From Embiotoca jacksoni (taxonomy: Eukaryota > Chordata > Actinopteri > Embiotocidae): a stretch of DNA of 64,000 nt. The DNA lies in contig JAKOON010000009.1 in NCBI GenBank assembly GCA_022577435.1, positions 10,016,911 through 10,080,910 on the forward strand. The letters run 5' to 3'. Below the pieces are notes generated by a model. The model made no database searches. It had not been told where the DNA came from and was given only the letters and a program-made list of their open reading frames with translations. Every line of letters starts with the position of its first letter. The stretch's first letter is position 1. Shown here piece after piece: positions 39,017 to 50,558 of this stretch. The translations under genes and the position numbers were made by a program.

Positions 39017-40614
39017 TTATTCTGTCTCACAATTATGCAAACTGGAAATGTGATGTTTTGGTTCAGCAGTTATTGCATTGGATTGTGTAATTTTAAAAGC
39101 TGTCAATTAAATGTATGTCTGTTCTACCTGCTCAGTTCATATCCACAACTATTAAACATGCAAGATATCAATAACAGACATAAACAACTTGGACTACTTG
39201 TGAGATGGAAATGAGTGGATGGTAATGTTTCAGTGACAAATTCAAGTCTGATATTTGTTGTAGTTCAATCACATTTTAAAGCTCTAATTTAATCACGTAG
39301 TCACTGTTGTTGGTCAATAAATTCGCTGTAAAGTAATTTGCTTCACCAAAATGTCGTAGCTACTAAACAGACAATAGATGCATGTTGGGCTCAGCTTCAT
39401 AACCCTGTTTAAGGGGTGGTTTTTGGATAGGCACCTGAAAACTACAAGTGTGAAGCTCTACTCTGGAGTCATGGCTGATAGTCTGAAGACTGAAGTCTGA
39501 AGCAGTATCAATAAACCAGAAACTCCTAAAAATAAAACATGGCATAAGGGGTATGACTTTGCTCTCATTGGTAATGTCTGGAAGTTGTTATTATACTGAA
39601 GCCAAATTAAGATATTTTCCCCTCGGTAACACAACACTAAGGACCACTCAAAGATTATAAGTAATTAAGCTATCGGACTACTTCACTGTCACTTCAACCT
39701 CATTCCAGTAATGTAAATCTACAGGCTAATGCGACAAGCCGATGCCTGTTGGAGGCAGGGTTGAATGGAAGGGTAAGACATTAAGGTCAAGTTTCACTAA
39801 ATCATTTTCTGTAGACATCACAAAGGGAAGATAAAGGTTGAATTCCTTCAGTCAGGCACAACTAGTCTTTATCTTTATCTGGCTTTGACTACAGCCAATG
39901 CTGCGTGTCAGTCCTCCAACAGCAGCAAACTTCTTTCACCTCTCTGCTAATGAATGTTTGTCTGCGGCATTTACTCAGGATGCCACACTGCTCAAACAGC
40001 TAATAGATCCTTGACACCCAACTAGACTATGCCGCCAATAAACAGATTGTTGGTTTAGTGGGAGACCTAAAATCCTGACTCACACAATCAATCTTTGCTA
40101 TCAGTGTCATTTTATCAGCAGAGAAAGGACACATGCAGTAGGTTCTTGCAGAAAGAAATACTAAGAAGCTAATAACACTTGAAGCACTAATGTGTGAAAG
40201 TACAACATGCTTCACATGCGACACAGATGTTCAGATGATAATTTAGGATGCAAGTGTAAATTGATTAGAAGATGACAGTCTTGTTAAAGATCAATGAAAA
40301 ATAAAATGAAGAAATTCACATTTTGTTGGGCTAAATATACAAGGGGTTGCCACTTTAATACCACCTTTATGTTTCTTTTATGGCATCTTTTCCAAATGTA
40401 TATCATTATATACTATATCAATTGTATCAAGGGGAATTTACTGCTACATCTCCTCTCCAAATAAACTAATTTGACAGAAACTCCTTATATATATTATACA
40501 ACAATAATAACTACATATTTTGACTGTTGGGAGGTATAATAAATCTTTTTAACCACATGGAGTTTATGCCTCTGCATTGGAGCACTGAAATCCATTGTCA
40601 TTCAGTAATTCTGG

Positions 40615-40628
40615 CTGCCATCTGCTGG
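40615..40628 (-). promoter_or_regulatory. CTCF-core match between pard6g and bloc1s4
   Basis: The minus strand reads CCAGCAGATGGCAG and fits all 14 positions of the CTCF core consensus. It lies 504 bp upstream of the bloc1s4 start codon. Binding is inferred from the motif only. Confidence 0.45.
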
Positions 40629-41131
40629 CCGAGATTGCAATGACATGTCTTGAAATGTGAAAATATTGACTTGCATTGCAAGAGGAAGCCAACCTTTTTA
40701 ATCATGATATTAATAAATTATTATCATTATCAGACATATCTTTTTTTTATATGCAGATTACGTGCATATTAATTGGATCTCTTTTTAACCCTTTCATTAA
40801 CAACTGTTACAGTAGTATCTTTAAAAAACAAAACAAAAAACAACATAATATTGTTGCTTTAAATCAGTGTTTGCGACCATCTTTCTGTGTTTTACATGCT
40901 TATTGTTTCGCAAAATGTATTTCGTTTTTACTCTCTATTCATTTGTACGTGTTTATACGCGACGATTTCCAGTCAGTGGGGCCAAGGAGAGAGAAACCGT
41001 GAAGTTTAAAAGGCTAGTTGTGCGGTTGCGACAGGTTTTGACCCTTCAGAGCTACCGTCCGCTGTGCAACCCACGTGATCCCAGTCAGTTGACAAAGCAA
41101 AACACGGCAGTAGCTCAGAGAAAGAGGCGAG

Positions 41132-41762
41132 ATGGACCATCATCGGATTGACAGGGTGGGCCTGCTGTCTCCCCTGGAGGAGTCCAGCGCTGAGATAAGC
41201 CGAGACAGCGGCATCGTGTCTCAAAGCGCGAGCAGCTTGTCCATGGTGAGCGAGATCCTCAGCAGCGGCACCTTGTCGCAGAGCCCCAGCTTCGGAGCAG
41301 CAGCTATTCCTCAAAGCCCGAGTCTCGACGAAGCAGGGGAGCCCGGGTCAACCGAGCAGCGCGACCCAGAGCGGGACGATGAGGTCCTGAGACACACCGC
41401 CCTCAACTACTCCTCCTACATCAGGGCGACAGCCGGAGAAGAGGTTTGTGCTGTTCTCCCCCGAGACTCGTGTAAAACAGGAACTGCACGGACCGACCAG
41501 CTCTGTTGACGTTAGCTTTTGTTGTTGTTGTTGATGAGGTGTCTGTACTATTTACGGGAGTGAAATCTCGCACTCACCCAGTCACAGATTTCCTGGAGAT
41601 TATTTCAGGTGGTCCGCTTGGAGTTTGACCTCCAAATGAAGTGGATAAACTGCTTATTTGTTCTCAACCAGTCGGTAACTTCTCTTTGTATTTTCACCGT
41701 TACGTTACTTTAACCGAGTGCAGGTAAATTGGTTGCTAAGCAACATTGAGGCAGTGAAATGG

Positions 41763-41804
<42 letters not shown>

Positions 41805-44369
41805 TCCGTCACTGGGTTTCACCATTAAAACACCTGCAGTTTGCTGCTGACACTTTAACTCTGAAGTCCTAAGTGAAGTCCAGCAAGTCAATTACAAATC
41901 CCAAAGTTTGTCAACTTTAAAAAAAATTTAAAAAAAAAAGCCATTATTGTACCCTTTCCCCTTTTTATGTACACTTTACAATCACGTTTAAACTTTTTTT
42001 TTTTTTTTTTTTTAACCATTGCTGCTACCTGCTGTAGTGAAGAAATTTCCCCTCGGGGATTAATAAAGTGTATAAAATCAAAAAAAAATCAAATCAAATC
42101 ATTGTAGAAAATTCAAAAAAATGTGTTCCACAAATGTTACATGTAAACTTAATCATGAGGAGCACTACTCAGACTGGGGAAACACCTCCATCACGTCTTG
42201 TGTGGCTGTGTTTTTGGAAGTTGAGCCATACTGAAGTCCACCATCCATATTGTATTTAGAATAGACTTTGTAATATTTCAGAGTAAAATAACAAGGTGTG
42301 TCCAAGCGTGTTATTCCTGTGGAGCATTTACAAGTAGAGCGCCAATGATTAGATGATTAAATGATGAGTTGATAGGCAGAAAATTAATCACCCAACTGTT
42401 TTGATAACCTACTAATTATTTGTTAGTGAAAGAAATGTTCAAATTCTCTTGATTCCAGCATCTTAAATGTGTTTATTTTCTGGTTCCCTTAGTCCTCCAT
42501 GATAATGAAGTGAATATCTTTTGGCTGTGGACTGTTGTTCCGTAAAACAACAAGATATTTTAAGCTTCACACTGGTCGACATTTTCTACCATTTTCTGAC
42601 ATTTGTAAAGACGCTTGTCAATTAATCGAGAAAATTATCAACAGATTACTATTATAAGTCACGCGCTGTATTTTTAATGCCTCTCTTTGCTTTGTGAAGG
42701 CTGATTCAGTCTCAAGTTAAGTTGCAAATAACTGTTGTTGAAGTACAAACTAAGTCTGTATTGCTTTTCAAAGTCAAAAGTCATCCGCATCATCAGTCCA
42801 CACCTGTTTTCTGGCTCACAATGTACAAGTAACAAGTAAAACTCATTCTAACATATAAAAATAAAAAATAAACTGTGTCTGAGCCCCCAGATTCAGACAA
42901 CTCCAAAAGTTGTTACTTATCTTCATCTTCAACAGTTTTCTATATTTGTAGCCATGGACAGGAAGTTTTACTTAGGATGTCTGACTAACCAGCTTCACTG
43001 TCATTCCTGAGTTGACGTTAAGTGGATGTGCGTGATACCAGACAATTTATAGAGGAGCTGAGTGAGCCAGCCGGCCCCGTAGGAAGACAAAGGCCCCTGT
43101 GTTTGGACCCTGGGATTATCCCTCACACACTTTGTTTGAAGCACAGAAACTGTCACATAAGTTTGAGATTATTTTAGTTTATTTGACATGTTATCAGTAG
43201 CTTTATTTTCCATGGAGTTTGTATGCGTGTGACATTTTACAGTCATTTTGGTATGTATTCGTTTCTTCTCCAGATCTTGTGCTTGGAGAAAAGCTTGGAA
43301 GAAATGCTGACAAGAGTAGACGAGTTTGTTGGTATGCTCGATATGGTAAGCTAAGTCAAGTTATTTAGCTATAAAGGCTTATCCTATATCTAATCATTTG
43401 AATTATATGCATAAATTGTCTCGTTCTTGCGTTCTTTTGTGTTTCGTCTCCAGATCCGTAATGATACCTCCCAGATAGTGAATGAAAACCTACCTCAAAT
43501 CCAGCAGAAGTCTGATGAAATGAGACAAATATACAGAAGAATTGATAAGTTAGAGGTAAGTGAACCATGAAGTGCTTTATAAAAAAATATGAATTCATTG
43601 TTTTTATAATGCACATTTGATCCAGTGAAAGACGTCGTGTGGTTTAGGCCAACTGCAAGCAACATTAGCAAAAATTCTGAATTGAATGTAACATGAGATG
43701 TGGCGTGACATAAACAGGATTTGTGTGCAGTGTTTTTATTCATAATTAACTAATAAAGAATAAACATTTCCTGTTTTCGTAAATCTATGTTTTGGTGAGG
43801 TATGAGGTCTATTTCCTCATGTAAAGGGACATCATGGTACATTTGTCAGGATGTTCTTCTGTATATTTTTTCTTTCCTTTTTTGTAACAACAACTTGTTC
43901 ACTCTTTTCTCTGCCTGCCTGCAGGCCTTTGTAAAGATGGTGGGAGCCAATGTCAATGCAATGGAGGAGCAGGTCGCGCAGGCAGAGGGAGAACTTGGAA
44001 CAATACCGGGAGCTTTCAAGAAGATCCTCCGCACAATGAGTGTCCCCGGCTTTTTAAACGTAAGGGCCCACTTGTGCACTTTTTTTCGTTGTCATTTTTG
44101 CTTTATTCGTACCGATGGATGAAAAAAAACAATGAGTTTTGTATTTGTGCTGCAGGATTGAACAGAGACCCTTTTTCGACAAATCATTTGAAATCCTGCA
44201 AATCAGTTGTAATTCCACTCATGCAGTGTCATTGGAAAACTAAGTTCATTTCGTGTCCCTTCGCTCACAGAAACCAGGCAGCCCTAGAAGACCAGCATCA
44301 CAACAGCATCAAGAGGTCCCCAGCGTGTTCCGGGCAGATGATTTTTTCACATCACAGCCAGAGCAGTGA
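41132..44369 (+). CDS. bloc1s4: BLOC-1 subunit 4 (cappuccino)
   Basis: Subunit of BLOC-1, the octameric coiled-coil complex that sorts cargo to lysosome-related organelles such as melanosomes. Coding exons are 41132-41443, 43274-43345, 43454-43555, 43925-44059 and 44271-44369. All joins are phase 0 with GT-AG introns, giving 239 residues against 217 in human. Residues 1-104 are acidic and Ser-rich (RDSGIVSQSASS matches SGDSGTVSQSHSS of the human protein). The conserved part starts at LEKSLEEMLTRVDEFVGMLD and continues with EMRQIYRRIDKLE, AFVKMVGANVNAMEEQ and GTIPGAFKKILRTM, all helical and heptad-like. The end, SVFRADDFFTSQPEQ, parallels VLFRTEDYFP. The start codon is the first ATG in frame, with ATGGACC context. 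The human gene is, to my knowledge, single-exon, so the introns here are notable. The 5' end is GC-rich. Confidence 0.95.
41761..41803. repeat. (GTT)n microsatellite, about 14 units
   Basis: Uninterrupted trinucleotide array in bloc1s4 intron 1. Confidence 0.97.
42041..42074 (+). repeat. LINE/SINE 3' tail
   Basis: AAATTTCCCCTCGGGGATTA followed by ATAAAGTGTATAAAATC is the same tail type as at 2045, here without an expanded tetranucleotide array. The body upstream is not recognisable. Confidence 0.65.
42336..42660. repeat. Teleost interspersed repeat, family A, copy 3
   Basis: It begins GCCAATGATTAGATGATTAA, and the interior GTGAATATCTTTTGGCTGTG is nearly identical to copy 1. The right end has CAATTAATCGAGAAAATTAT. 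It is the best preserved copy in the window and lies in bloc1s4 intron 1. Confidence 0.75.
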
Positions 44370-45970
44370 CACACCAGAACATTTGAAACAACACTTGGTT
44401 CTAACCTCAGAGGCCTGTTGGGTGAAATGGTACAAACAACTTTTACTGCCATCCATTGCGAGAGGATCTGTTGGTACGGTGGCCTCAACAAAGCAATAGT
44501 AGCCTTTCTGAACAAGTCACTGGAACTCACGAGGGTGAAGACGTTCTGCATTTTTTTGGGTGTCCTTCTCCTGGCACTAGCAAGCACTGAACTATAGCAA
44601 AATGATTTTAAAAGTGCCTAGATGGGTCTTTATTTCACAAATTGTGAAGAAAACAATATCAGATGTTAGATTTGACACAAGTCTGGAGGACAGATTCATC
44701 CCACTTGCCAATAGGACACTAAAGAAGGTACAACAGGAGTTGCTATAAAGATCCTTAGATACAATACATAAAGAATTACCCATCTTTTTTTTTATAAATT
44801 ATAATCCTGTAGTTTGTGTTTTGTAAAGACTTGCACGCTGTTATGAACTGATCTGCATTTCTGTATGTCTCATCACTCTCCCCAAGCAATAGTGACCTTA
44901 TCCAGTTAAGCATTTAATGTCTTCCATCTCAAAATATTCACTTTAGTTCCAGCCTTAAGTTTCTGGCTATGGTGGTATCACTGACATGGGAATACATATT
45001 TGACCCTTGAAAAGAGATAAGCACACTATTCAGTAGATGAGTTTAGTTTCACAAACTTAACGATGTAATGAACAAAAATTTGGTGCCAGGGATGAAGCTG
45101 TACCTTAGAGGTGATGTGATGTGGGCCTTACCCTTCCAACAAAGTTTAGTCAATAATGATCACAGCTATGATTGATTATTTGCCAAAATAGTTGTTAAAG
45201 ATGTTTCATTTACATGTCAGTTTTGGTATTCAAAAAAATAATCATTAAAAATTATTTGACACAAGTTCTTTGTCACATGTCATGTGGTAAACAAAATACA
45301 AATGTATTGCTATTGTTGTTATTATTTAATTTGGTTCACTTGTTTTTTTTTTTACTTTACTTCTTCAGGTATGTCTTTTTCAGGTCTGTCTTTAGTCAGG
45401 CACTCATGAACGCTGAAACATATCCATTTCTACTAGAGCCAGTTTGAGGCTTCAGTGTTTTCATTTTAAAATTCCCTTTAGTTTCTCCACACGTTTCCCT
45501 GTTGAATTGCGGTGGAGGGATTGTAACAAAAGAGGGATTTTATGTTAAAAAAAAAAAAAGGCTATGTGTCTGGTCATTCACTAACCAACAATTGCAGAAA
45601 GTCGCCCCTCATATGTCTGCTGAATAACGATCTGCAAATGTTTGCAGGGCAGTGTTATTTTTATTATTTGTGACAAGTCAAAATGTTTTCTATGAAACAT
45701 GTATTTTTTTTCTCCAACTCTAAATGAAGATTTTCTGCTGTCTGGTGCCAAGTCCTGCAGTTTGATGGAGTTACTATTTTCTGTGCGGATGCAGACAAAT
45801 AGCGAGACAGCTCTGTGTATTACATTAGTGCAGAATGACTGATATGAAAACATTTGTCTTTGTAGGTCCTATTACTATTTCTTTTCTTTCTATGCAGTCT
45901 ATGTGTTTTTTACCTACAGTCTATCTTCAACTGCGCCTGTCAAGTCGGACACCTTGGGTGCGTTTGTCAG

Positions 45971-46898
45971 ATATTAAAACCTGGCAGAAATGAGGCGGCC
46001 GCAGTTTCTCTCCTCCGATTGGTCTATTTTATCCACTGTCTGATTGGTCCATTCTATCCTGCTTTCTGATTGATCTATACTATCCTGCTTTCTGATTGAT
46101 CTATACTATCCTGCTTTCTGATTGATCTATACTATCCTGCTTTCTGATTCTACACCCTTTCTACTTCAGGTAGTGTGCTTAAATTGACAACAATGGCTGA
46201 TCTTGCAGTGTTTGCCTTTCATTTTTACTGAAGCTTATTTCTATTATTAATATATAGCTCCAAATAACAACATAAGCCATGTCGGGGCTCTGAACACAGC
46301 GAGGTCCTTACAACAGAAACTTACAACAACATAGATCATCTTACCTGCCTGTCTGTTTGTACCATGAAATATTTCATCAGCAATAAGCAACATGCCAACA
46401 CATCAAAATCTGTCCAGCTCTGTCTCAGCAGCAGCTTGTTCACATAACTCTGTGAAAAACCTGTTCTGTCGTTTGTATTCTAAGAGTATCAGTGAAAACC
46501 TCAATATTTCAGACTGATGCGCTGACACTGTTTATTCATCCATATATGTTGCTCTCTAAAATGTACAGACCAGACACAGTTTACATCAGTGTAAATTAAA
46601 TCTAAGTATGTTTAGTAGAAACAACCTCTTTTTACAGCTTTTTTTTTTTCTGGATGTGTCTGTGTCCAGATGTAAAACCTGATCTATACAGAAGGAGCAG
46701 ATCAATAAATTAGGAAAGATAATTACAGGAGAAGACTGCTCTGAAGGTCTACATGACGTCATACGTGTCGATGAAAGTTAAAAATCAGGACAGAGTGTCT
46801 TCACAGAGGAGGTTCTGACCCGGTGCACCCGGAAAAGAGCAGCTGCAGCGCCTGATTCACAAAACTGCATCCGCCTCACTCCCGCGAGGTTTTAATAT
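45971..46898. mobile_element. Roughly 0.93-kb element bounded by 37-nt inverted repeats
   Basis: The left arm at 45971-46007 (ATATTAAAACCT, then GAGGCGG and GCAGTTT) and the reverse complement of 46862-46898 match at 31 of 37 positions. The interior has no protein-coding frame, so the element is non-autonomous if mobile. It carries a 26-bp tandem array near the left arm and a palindromic CRE octamer (TGACGTCA) at 46754. No clear target-site duplication abuts the arms, so the true ends may lie further out. The superfamily is unknown. Confidence 0.6.
46015..46144. repeat. 26-bp tandem repeat, about five units
   Basis: Units start at 46041, 46067, 46093 and 46119 with TGATTGATCTATACTATCCT followed by GCTTTC. 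The last three are identical, the unit at 46041 has a few changes, and a more diverged unit precedes it. The two left-most units contain an ATTGG (inverted CCAAT) box. Confidence 0.92.
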
Positions 46899-47089
46899 CA
46901 TGTGACGTCGTGACGTTTTGCAGCGCCGGCTAAAGTCAGACAAAATTTCTAACCATCATGCATTGTTGTAAGTCCAGCATGCATCACTTCAAGGCATGAA
47001 GTCGAATGCTTTTTTTTCCGATTTGTAATTTACTGCCCCGAGTTCAGTTTTTCAGGTAGTGCTGGACGCATGAAGGTGTTTGGAGGTGA

Positions 47090-47985
47090 CTGGCAGTGGT
47101 GAAAAGAAACTTTAACCGAGCGTCCTGGGTTCACTTAACCGGGCACTTATAACAAAGTAATAATCGGATACTCAAGGTTCGGCCCACGAGTTCTCGCTTT
47201 ATTATTCCTAATGCACAAGAACAGAGGCGGAAGTTCCTCACAAACCACTTTTCCTCGGCCTCTACGGCAACCCCGAGGGGACATTTCATTTATACTGCAA
47301 ACTACGTAGTAAACATAAGACAGTCTGTTACATAACTAAAAACATTTAATCAAATACTGTACTTAAGTCCAAATTCAGATATATGTATTTTTGTACATTT
47401 GTATGACAGCTTTAGTTACTGGTTACTTTTCAGAAAGCAAGTTTCATACCCTTTCTGTCCAGTGAAAATCATGTATCTCCAAAGTTGAAGATGTTGGATT
47501 TGAATGACCGATCAATTGAAGGATCAAATGTTTCTTTACCGGTTGAGAAAGTTCCTTTACTTCTAAAGCGAAATAAACCATTTAAAAACCCTCTTAGATC
47601 AAAAGGTATAAGTACAAAGTTAAAAAATAGGACTGTTTTTCTGCGCATGTTGAACCTTTACAGATGAATGTTTCTCAAAGGGCAGCACTGTTAGCAGCAT
47701 GTGAGGATTTTATAGAATATAACACATTCCTGGAGATTAAACTACCCGATAATATATAAAGAAAAATGTAAATTATTTCAGCTTTGAATAACTACAGCAG
47801 TATAATGCCACAGTAACAATCATATACAATAGTAAAACACTAACAGTGAACTTTGACTGCAAAGTGTGTATTCAAAGTAAATTGCGCGTTCTTTTACTTA
47901 AGCGTGGTTGTGAAAGTAGACGTTTTACTTGTAGTGCAGTATTTTCACGTTGTAGTCTTGAGTACTTTGTTATTCCGAGTAATGG
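47090..47985. repeat. Teleost interspersed repeat, family B, copy 2 (interrupted)
   Basis: The left edge GGCAGTGGTGAAAAGAAACT matches the CAGTGGTGGAAAGTAACT-type end recalled for this family. AATACTGTACTTAAGTCCAA follows near 47353, and CTTTTACTTAAGCGTGG plus GTTTTACTTGTAGTGCAGTA near the right end follow its usual order. Sequence between about 47130 and 47320 looks inserted. Boundaries are approximate. Confidence 0.5.
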
Positions 47986-48816
47986 ACCTGAAAACAGTCG
48001 CGGAGGAAGAGCACCTGACAGGCTCGGAGCAGGGCAAAGTTACCAACGGGCGACCCTCGTTGGTCGGCTTGGAATGACGTCATAAATTAGTCAGCGTAGA
48101 GGAAGCGGGAACTCCATCAGCCTCGATTTGAGTTGTCTCCACGCTGGTTTACCTACAGTTGAAAAAAAAAAAAAAGTAAGCAAAAACTTACTAACTTTAT
48201 TAGCCAAACGCCTATTAAAGACGGTCGTTTCTCCCCACGCGTTTACCGAGTCGAGTAGAGCAAAGATAACTTGAGACAAATTGGTGAAAAGCGGTTCCGA
48301 GAAACGCCAGTCTTGTAGAGTAACACCATAAGCACCCCCGTTACGTTATTTGGTTATCTAATGGCGGCGATGAACAGAAAATACAGCTCGGGTTCAGTGT
48401 TGATTTAACGCTCGCCGACTTTTTTTTTTAAAAGCCGGACAAATGGCTCGGCGGTCATTTAGTTTCCCGGAGTCGCGAGTCTCTTCGTCACGACCTCGGT
48501 TTGGGTGCCGTTAGCTAAAAGTTTTTAAACATTTCAGGAAACAGCGCCTCACTTGTTGTCGCTGAAATCTCTTGTTATTGTAACCGACGGACATGTTACA
48601 AGAAACTCTTCACATTTTTGTTTTTCTAACCGTGCACCTTCAAAATACCCGGTCGACTCAAGTTTTTCACCTCTTTGATTGTGTCCGCAAAAAAGAGCGC
48701 TTTTTCAATCGGTGTGCTACAAGTTTTTTTTTTTTTATTATTTTTTTTAAGTCTCCCACTGACCGGTGTTGCACTGAAACCTGTCCTCGTGTCCCTGTCC
48801 TTTTTTTTTTTTTATC

Positions 48817-48896
48817 ATGTCGGGTCTCTCTCCCGTGCCTAACCCTCCCATCGGCCTCACCAAAGCGGCAGATCTCAAGAGTCTGATGAGTCGCAG
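48817..48896 (+). CDS. Candidate alternative first coding exon of the nutf2-like gene
   Basis: ATG at 48817 opens a 30-codon frame (MSGLSPVPNPPIGLTKAADL, then KSLMSRR). If it is spliced at CGCAG|GTTTTT (48896/48897) to the acceptor at 49286, two leftover bases plus the 16 nt before the known start read R-S-K-A-L-H-M-A-G-E without a stop. This would add 32 residues in frame to NTF2. The donor is weak and the frame match has a one-in-three chance, so it may instead be a 5' UTR with an upstream ORF. The peptide is not recognised. Confidence 0.3.
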
Positions 48897-49302
48897 GTTT
48901 TTGGTGTAATACCAGGAGGCTTGCGTTCAAAAATATCCTACGTTTTTATATTGATTTGTTTGTGTGTGTGTGTGTCTTGTGTTTTAATTCAGAAATCACA
49001 CAATAGTCCCGCCTGTGCAAAATGTCCTAAATGTAGAGTCAAGTGAGACGTCATGAGGATGTTTAATGAAGTAACCCACAGCAGAATAGACTTGGAAATA
49101 GCTTGCAATTGCTCCTGTTAATTGGCTTTTTTTTTTTTTATTATTTTTACATTCATTAAGATTCAACAATGGCCAGACAAATCTAGTCAAAGAAAGTTAA
49201 AATAACTATTATGCATTTAACTGATTAGCTCTGTTTCTTAACTAACAGCCTCTCTCTTTTCTTTTTTTTCTTTTTTTTTTAAATAGATCCAAAGCATTAC
49301 AC

Positions 49303-50392
49303 ATGGCTGGCGAGAAAGAAATATGGCAAAAAATTGGAGAGGGCTTTGTCCAGGAATACTACAACCAGTTTGACAACACCAACCGAGGGGAGCTTGGTAA
49401 CCTCTATGTAAGCTTGTCCAGTGTCCTTTTACTAACTGCCTGTTTACGAGATCAACATTTGGCAACACTGACACTTGCTGCTAACCAGATTTGATCACGC
49501 TGTTGTAATGCTGTGATGCACGGTAGAAATGATTACGTGCATGCATACGATGTAAAAACTTTTTTTTCTTTTCCCAGTCTGGTGATGCCTGTTTGACATG
49601 GGAAGGATCACCTTTTCAGGGGAGAGAAGCCATCACTAACAAACTAGCAGTACGTATCTTTTTTTTTTTTCATTTATTTTTTTTTATCTTTGGTTGGTTA
49701 AAACTGTCCAAAATGTAGGCTTCCAGTTTAAGTCTCTTTTTTTGTGTCAATTCTGCCTTTAAGTGTCTGTATTTGTGCTCTTATTGAGTAGATCGTATTT
49801 TGTGACCTTGCATTGAACAACCCCTGTAATGTTTTCTCTCGCAGCACAACTGCCATTATGTCTGTTAGATGTTGCTATTACATTCCTATAAAAAATATTG
49901 TTTCCAATTCACAGAACCTGCCTTTCAAGCGTATTAAGCACATTATCACAGAACAAGACTTCCAGCCGACAATAGATAGTTGTATCCTCATCATGGTGTT
50001 TGGACAGTTACAGGTAAGCTTGTGAATTTCCCTTTCGTGTGCACCTGATCCACAGTCATACAACCAGCTAGTATTTGCTTTTTAATGCAGGCTTACCTGA
50101 CTCAGTGCCCTTCCTGTACACGTGGTCCATCTAATTGCTAATTTCCCTTTTTTTTTTTTTTTTTAAAGCAAGATTTTTGGCAAATGTGTGACTAATGTGC
50201 ATTTCTGCTGATATTACAATTGTTTCTTTCATGGTTGTGCTCTCTCAAATATTTCCAAAACTGTTTCTGCAACAGGTCGACGATGACCCACCAATGGCCT
50301 TCCATCAAGTGTTTATGCTGAAGATCCAAAACTCTGCTTGGTCCTGCACAAATGACGTGTTTCGCTTGGGGATACACAACATACCAGTGTAA
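49303..50392 (+). CDS. nutf2l: Nuclear transport factor 2-like protein
   Basis: A homodimeric carrier that binds Ran-GDP and FxFG nucleoporins and returns Ran to the nucleus. Coding exons are 49303-49407, 49578-49649, 49915-50013 and 50276-50392, all phase 0 with GT-AG joins. The 130 residues compare with 127 in human NUTF2. One NTF2 fold fills the protein: IWQKIGEGFVQEYYNQFDN, LTWEGSPFQGREAI, NLPFKRIKHIITEQDFQPT, VDDDPPMAFHQVFML and CTNDVFRLGIHN align throughout with the human protein. Trp43-Glu44 and Asp94-Asp96 correspond to the Ran- and dimer-contact residues Trp41-Glu42 and Asp92-Asp94. The ATG chosen aligns with the human start, and the exon begins 16 nt upstream (acceptor AAATAG|ATCC), so a further 5' exon must exist. 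The divergence suggests the nutf2l paralogue, but that is not certain. rrm2b starts only 0.9 kb downstream. Confidence 0.95.
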
Positions 50393-50552
50393 CGAGCTGG
50401 ATTTGTGGGCATGATGACATCCAGCTCTGAATTCATATTGTGGTGCCATCTTTGAAAACAGGGAATTGTGTGTAAAATTCCTCCATTGTTTGCCGCATAT
50501 CAACAACCATGTGATTAGTAAGAAAGATAACAAATAACATTCCAATCAAATT

Positions 50553-50558
50553 AATAAA
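50553..50558 (+). terminator. Likely polyadenylation signal of the nutf2-like gene
   Basis: AATAAA, 161 bp after the stop codon, followed within 30 bp by GT/T-rich sequence (TGTTCCTGTCTTCGTTTCG). Confidence 0.7.

Larger units (their letters stand above)
38508..41131. other. pard6g 3' UTR and pard6g-bloc1s4 spacer
   Basis: The UTR should run from the stop codon to just past the AATAAA at 39011. Beyond it, to 41131, there are no recognisable exons, only AT-rich sequence, a strong CTCF-core match at 40615-40628 and the bloc1s4 promoter region from about 40950. Further AATAAA copies exist near 39318 and 39532, but their use cannot be judged. Confidence 0.7.
41444..43273 (+). other. bloc1s4 intron 1
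   Basis: The donor is GAG|GTTTGT and the acceptor CTTCTCCAG|ATC. The intron holds a (GTT)n array, a poly-T run, a LINE/SINE tail and a family A repeat, listed separately, and no other recognisable exon. Confidence 0.85.
44370..48816. other. bloc1s4 3' UTR and spacer before the nutf2-like gene
   Basis: No coding exon was recognised. The left part should be bloc1s4 3' UTR, but no canonical AATAAA follows closely and its end is unresolved. The middle contains an inverted-repeat element with a 26-bp tandem array, and the right part a broken family B repeat. From about 48100 the sequence becomes CpG-richer and probably holds the promoter and first non-coding exon of the nutf2-like gene. A strong donor (AAAAA|GTAAGC, GT at 48176) is one candidate exon end. 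Confidence 0.6.

Noticed and set aside
46015..46144. Regularly spaced repeats suggestive of a CRISPR array
   Set aside because: The 26-bp units are contiguous with no spacers, in a vertebrate genome. This is a minisatellite.
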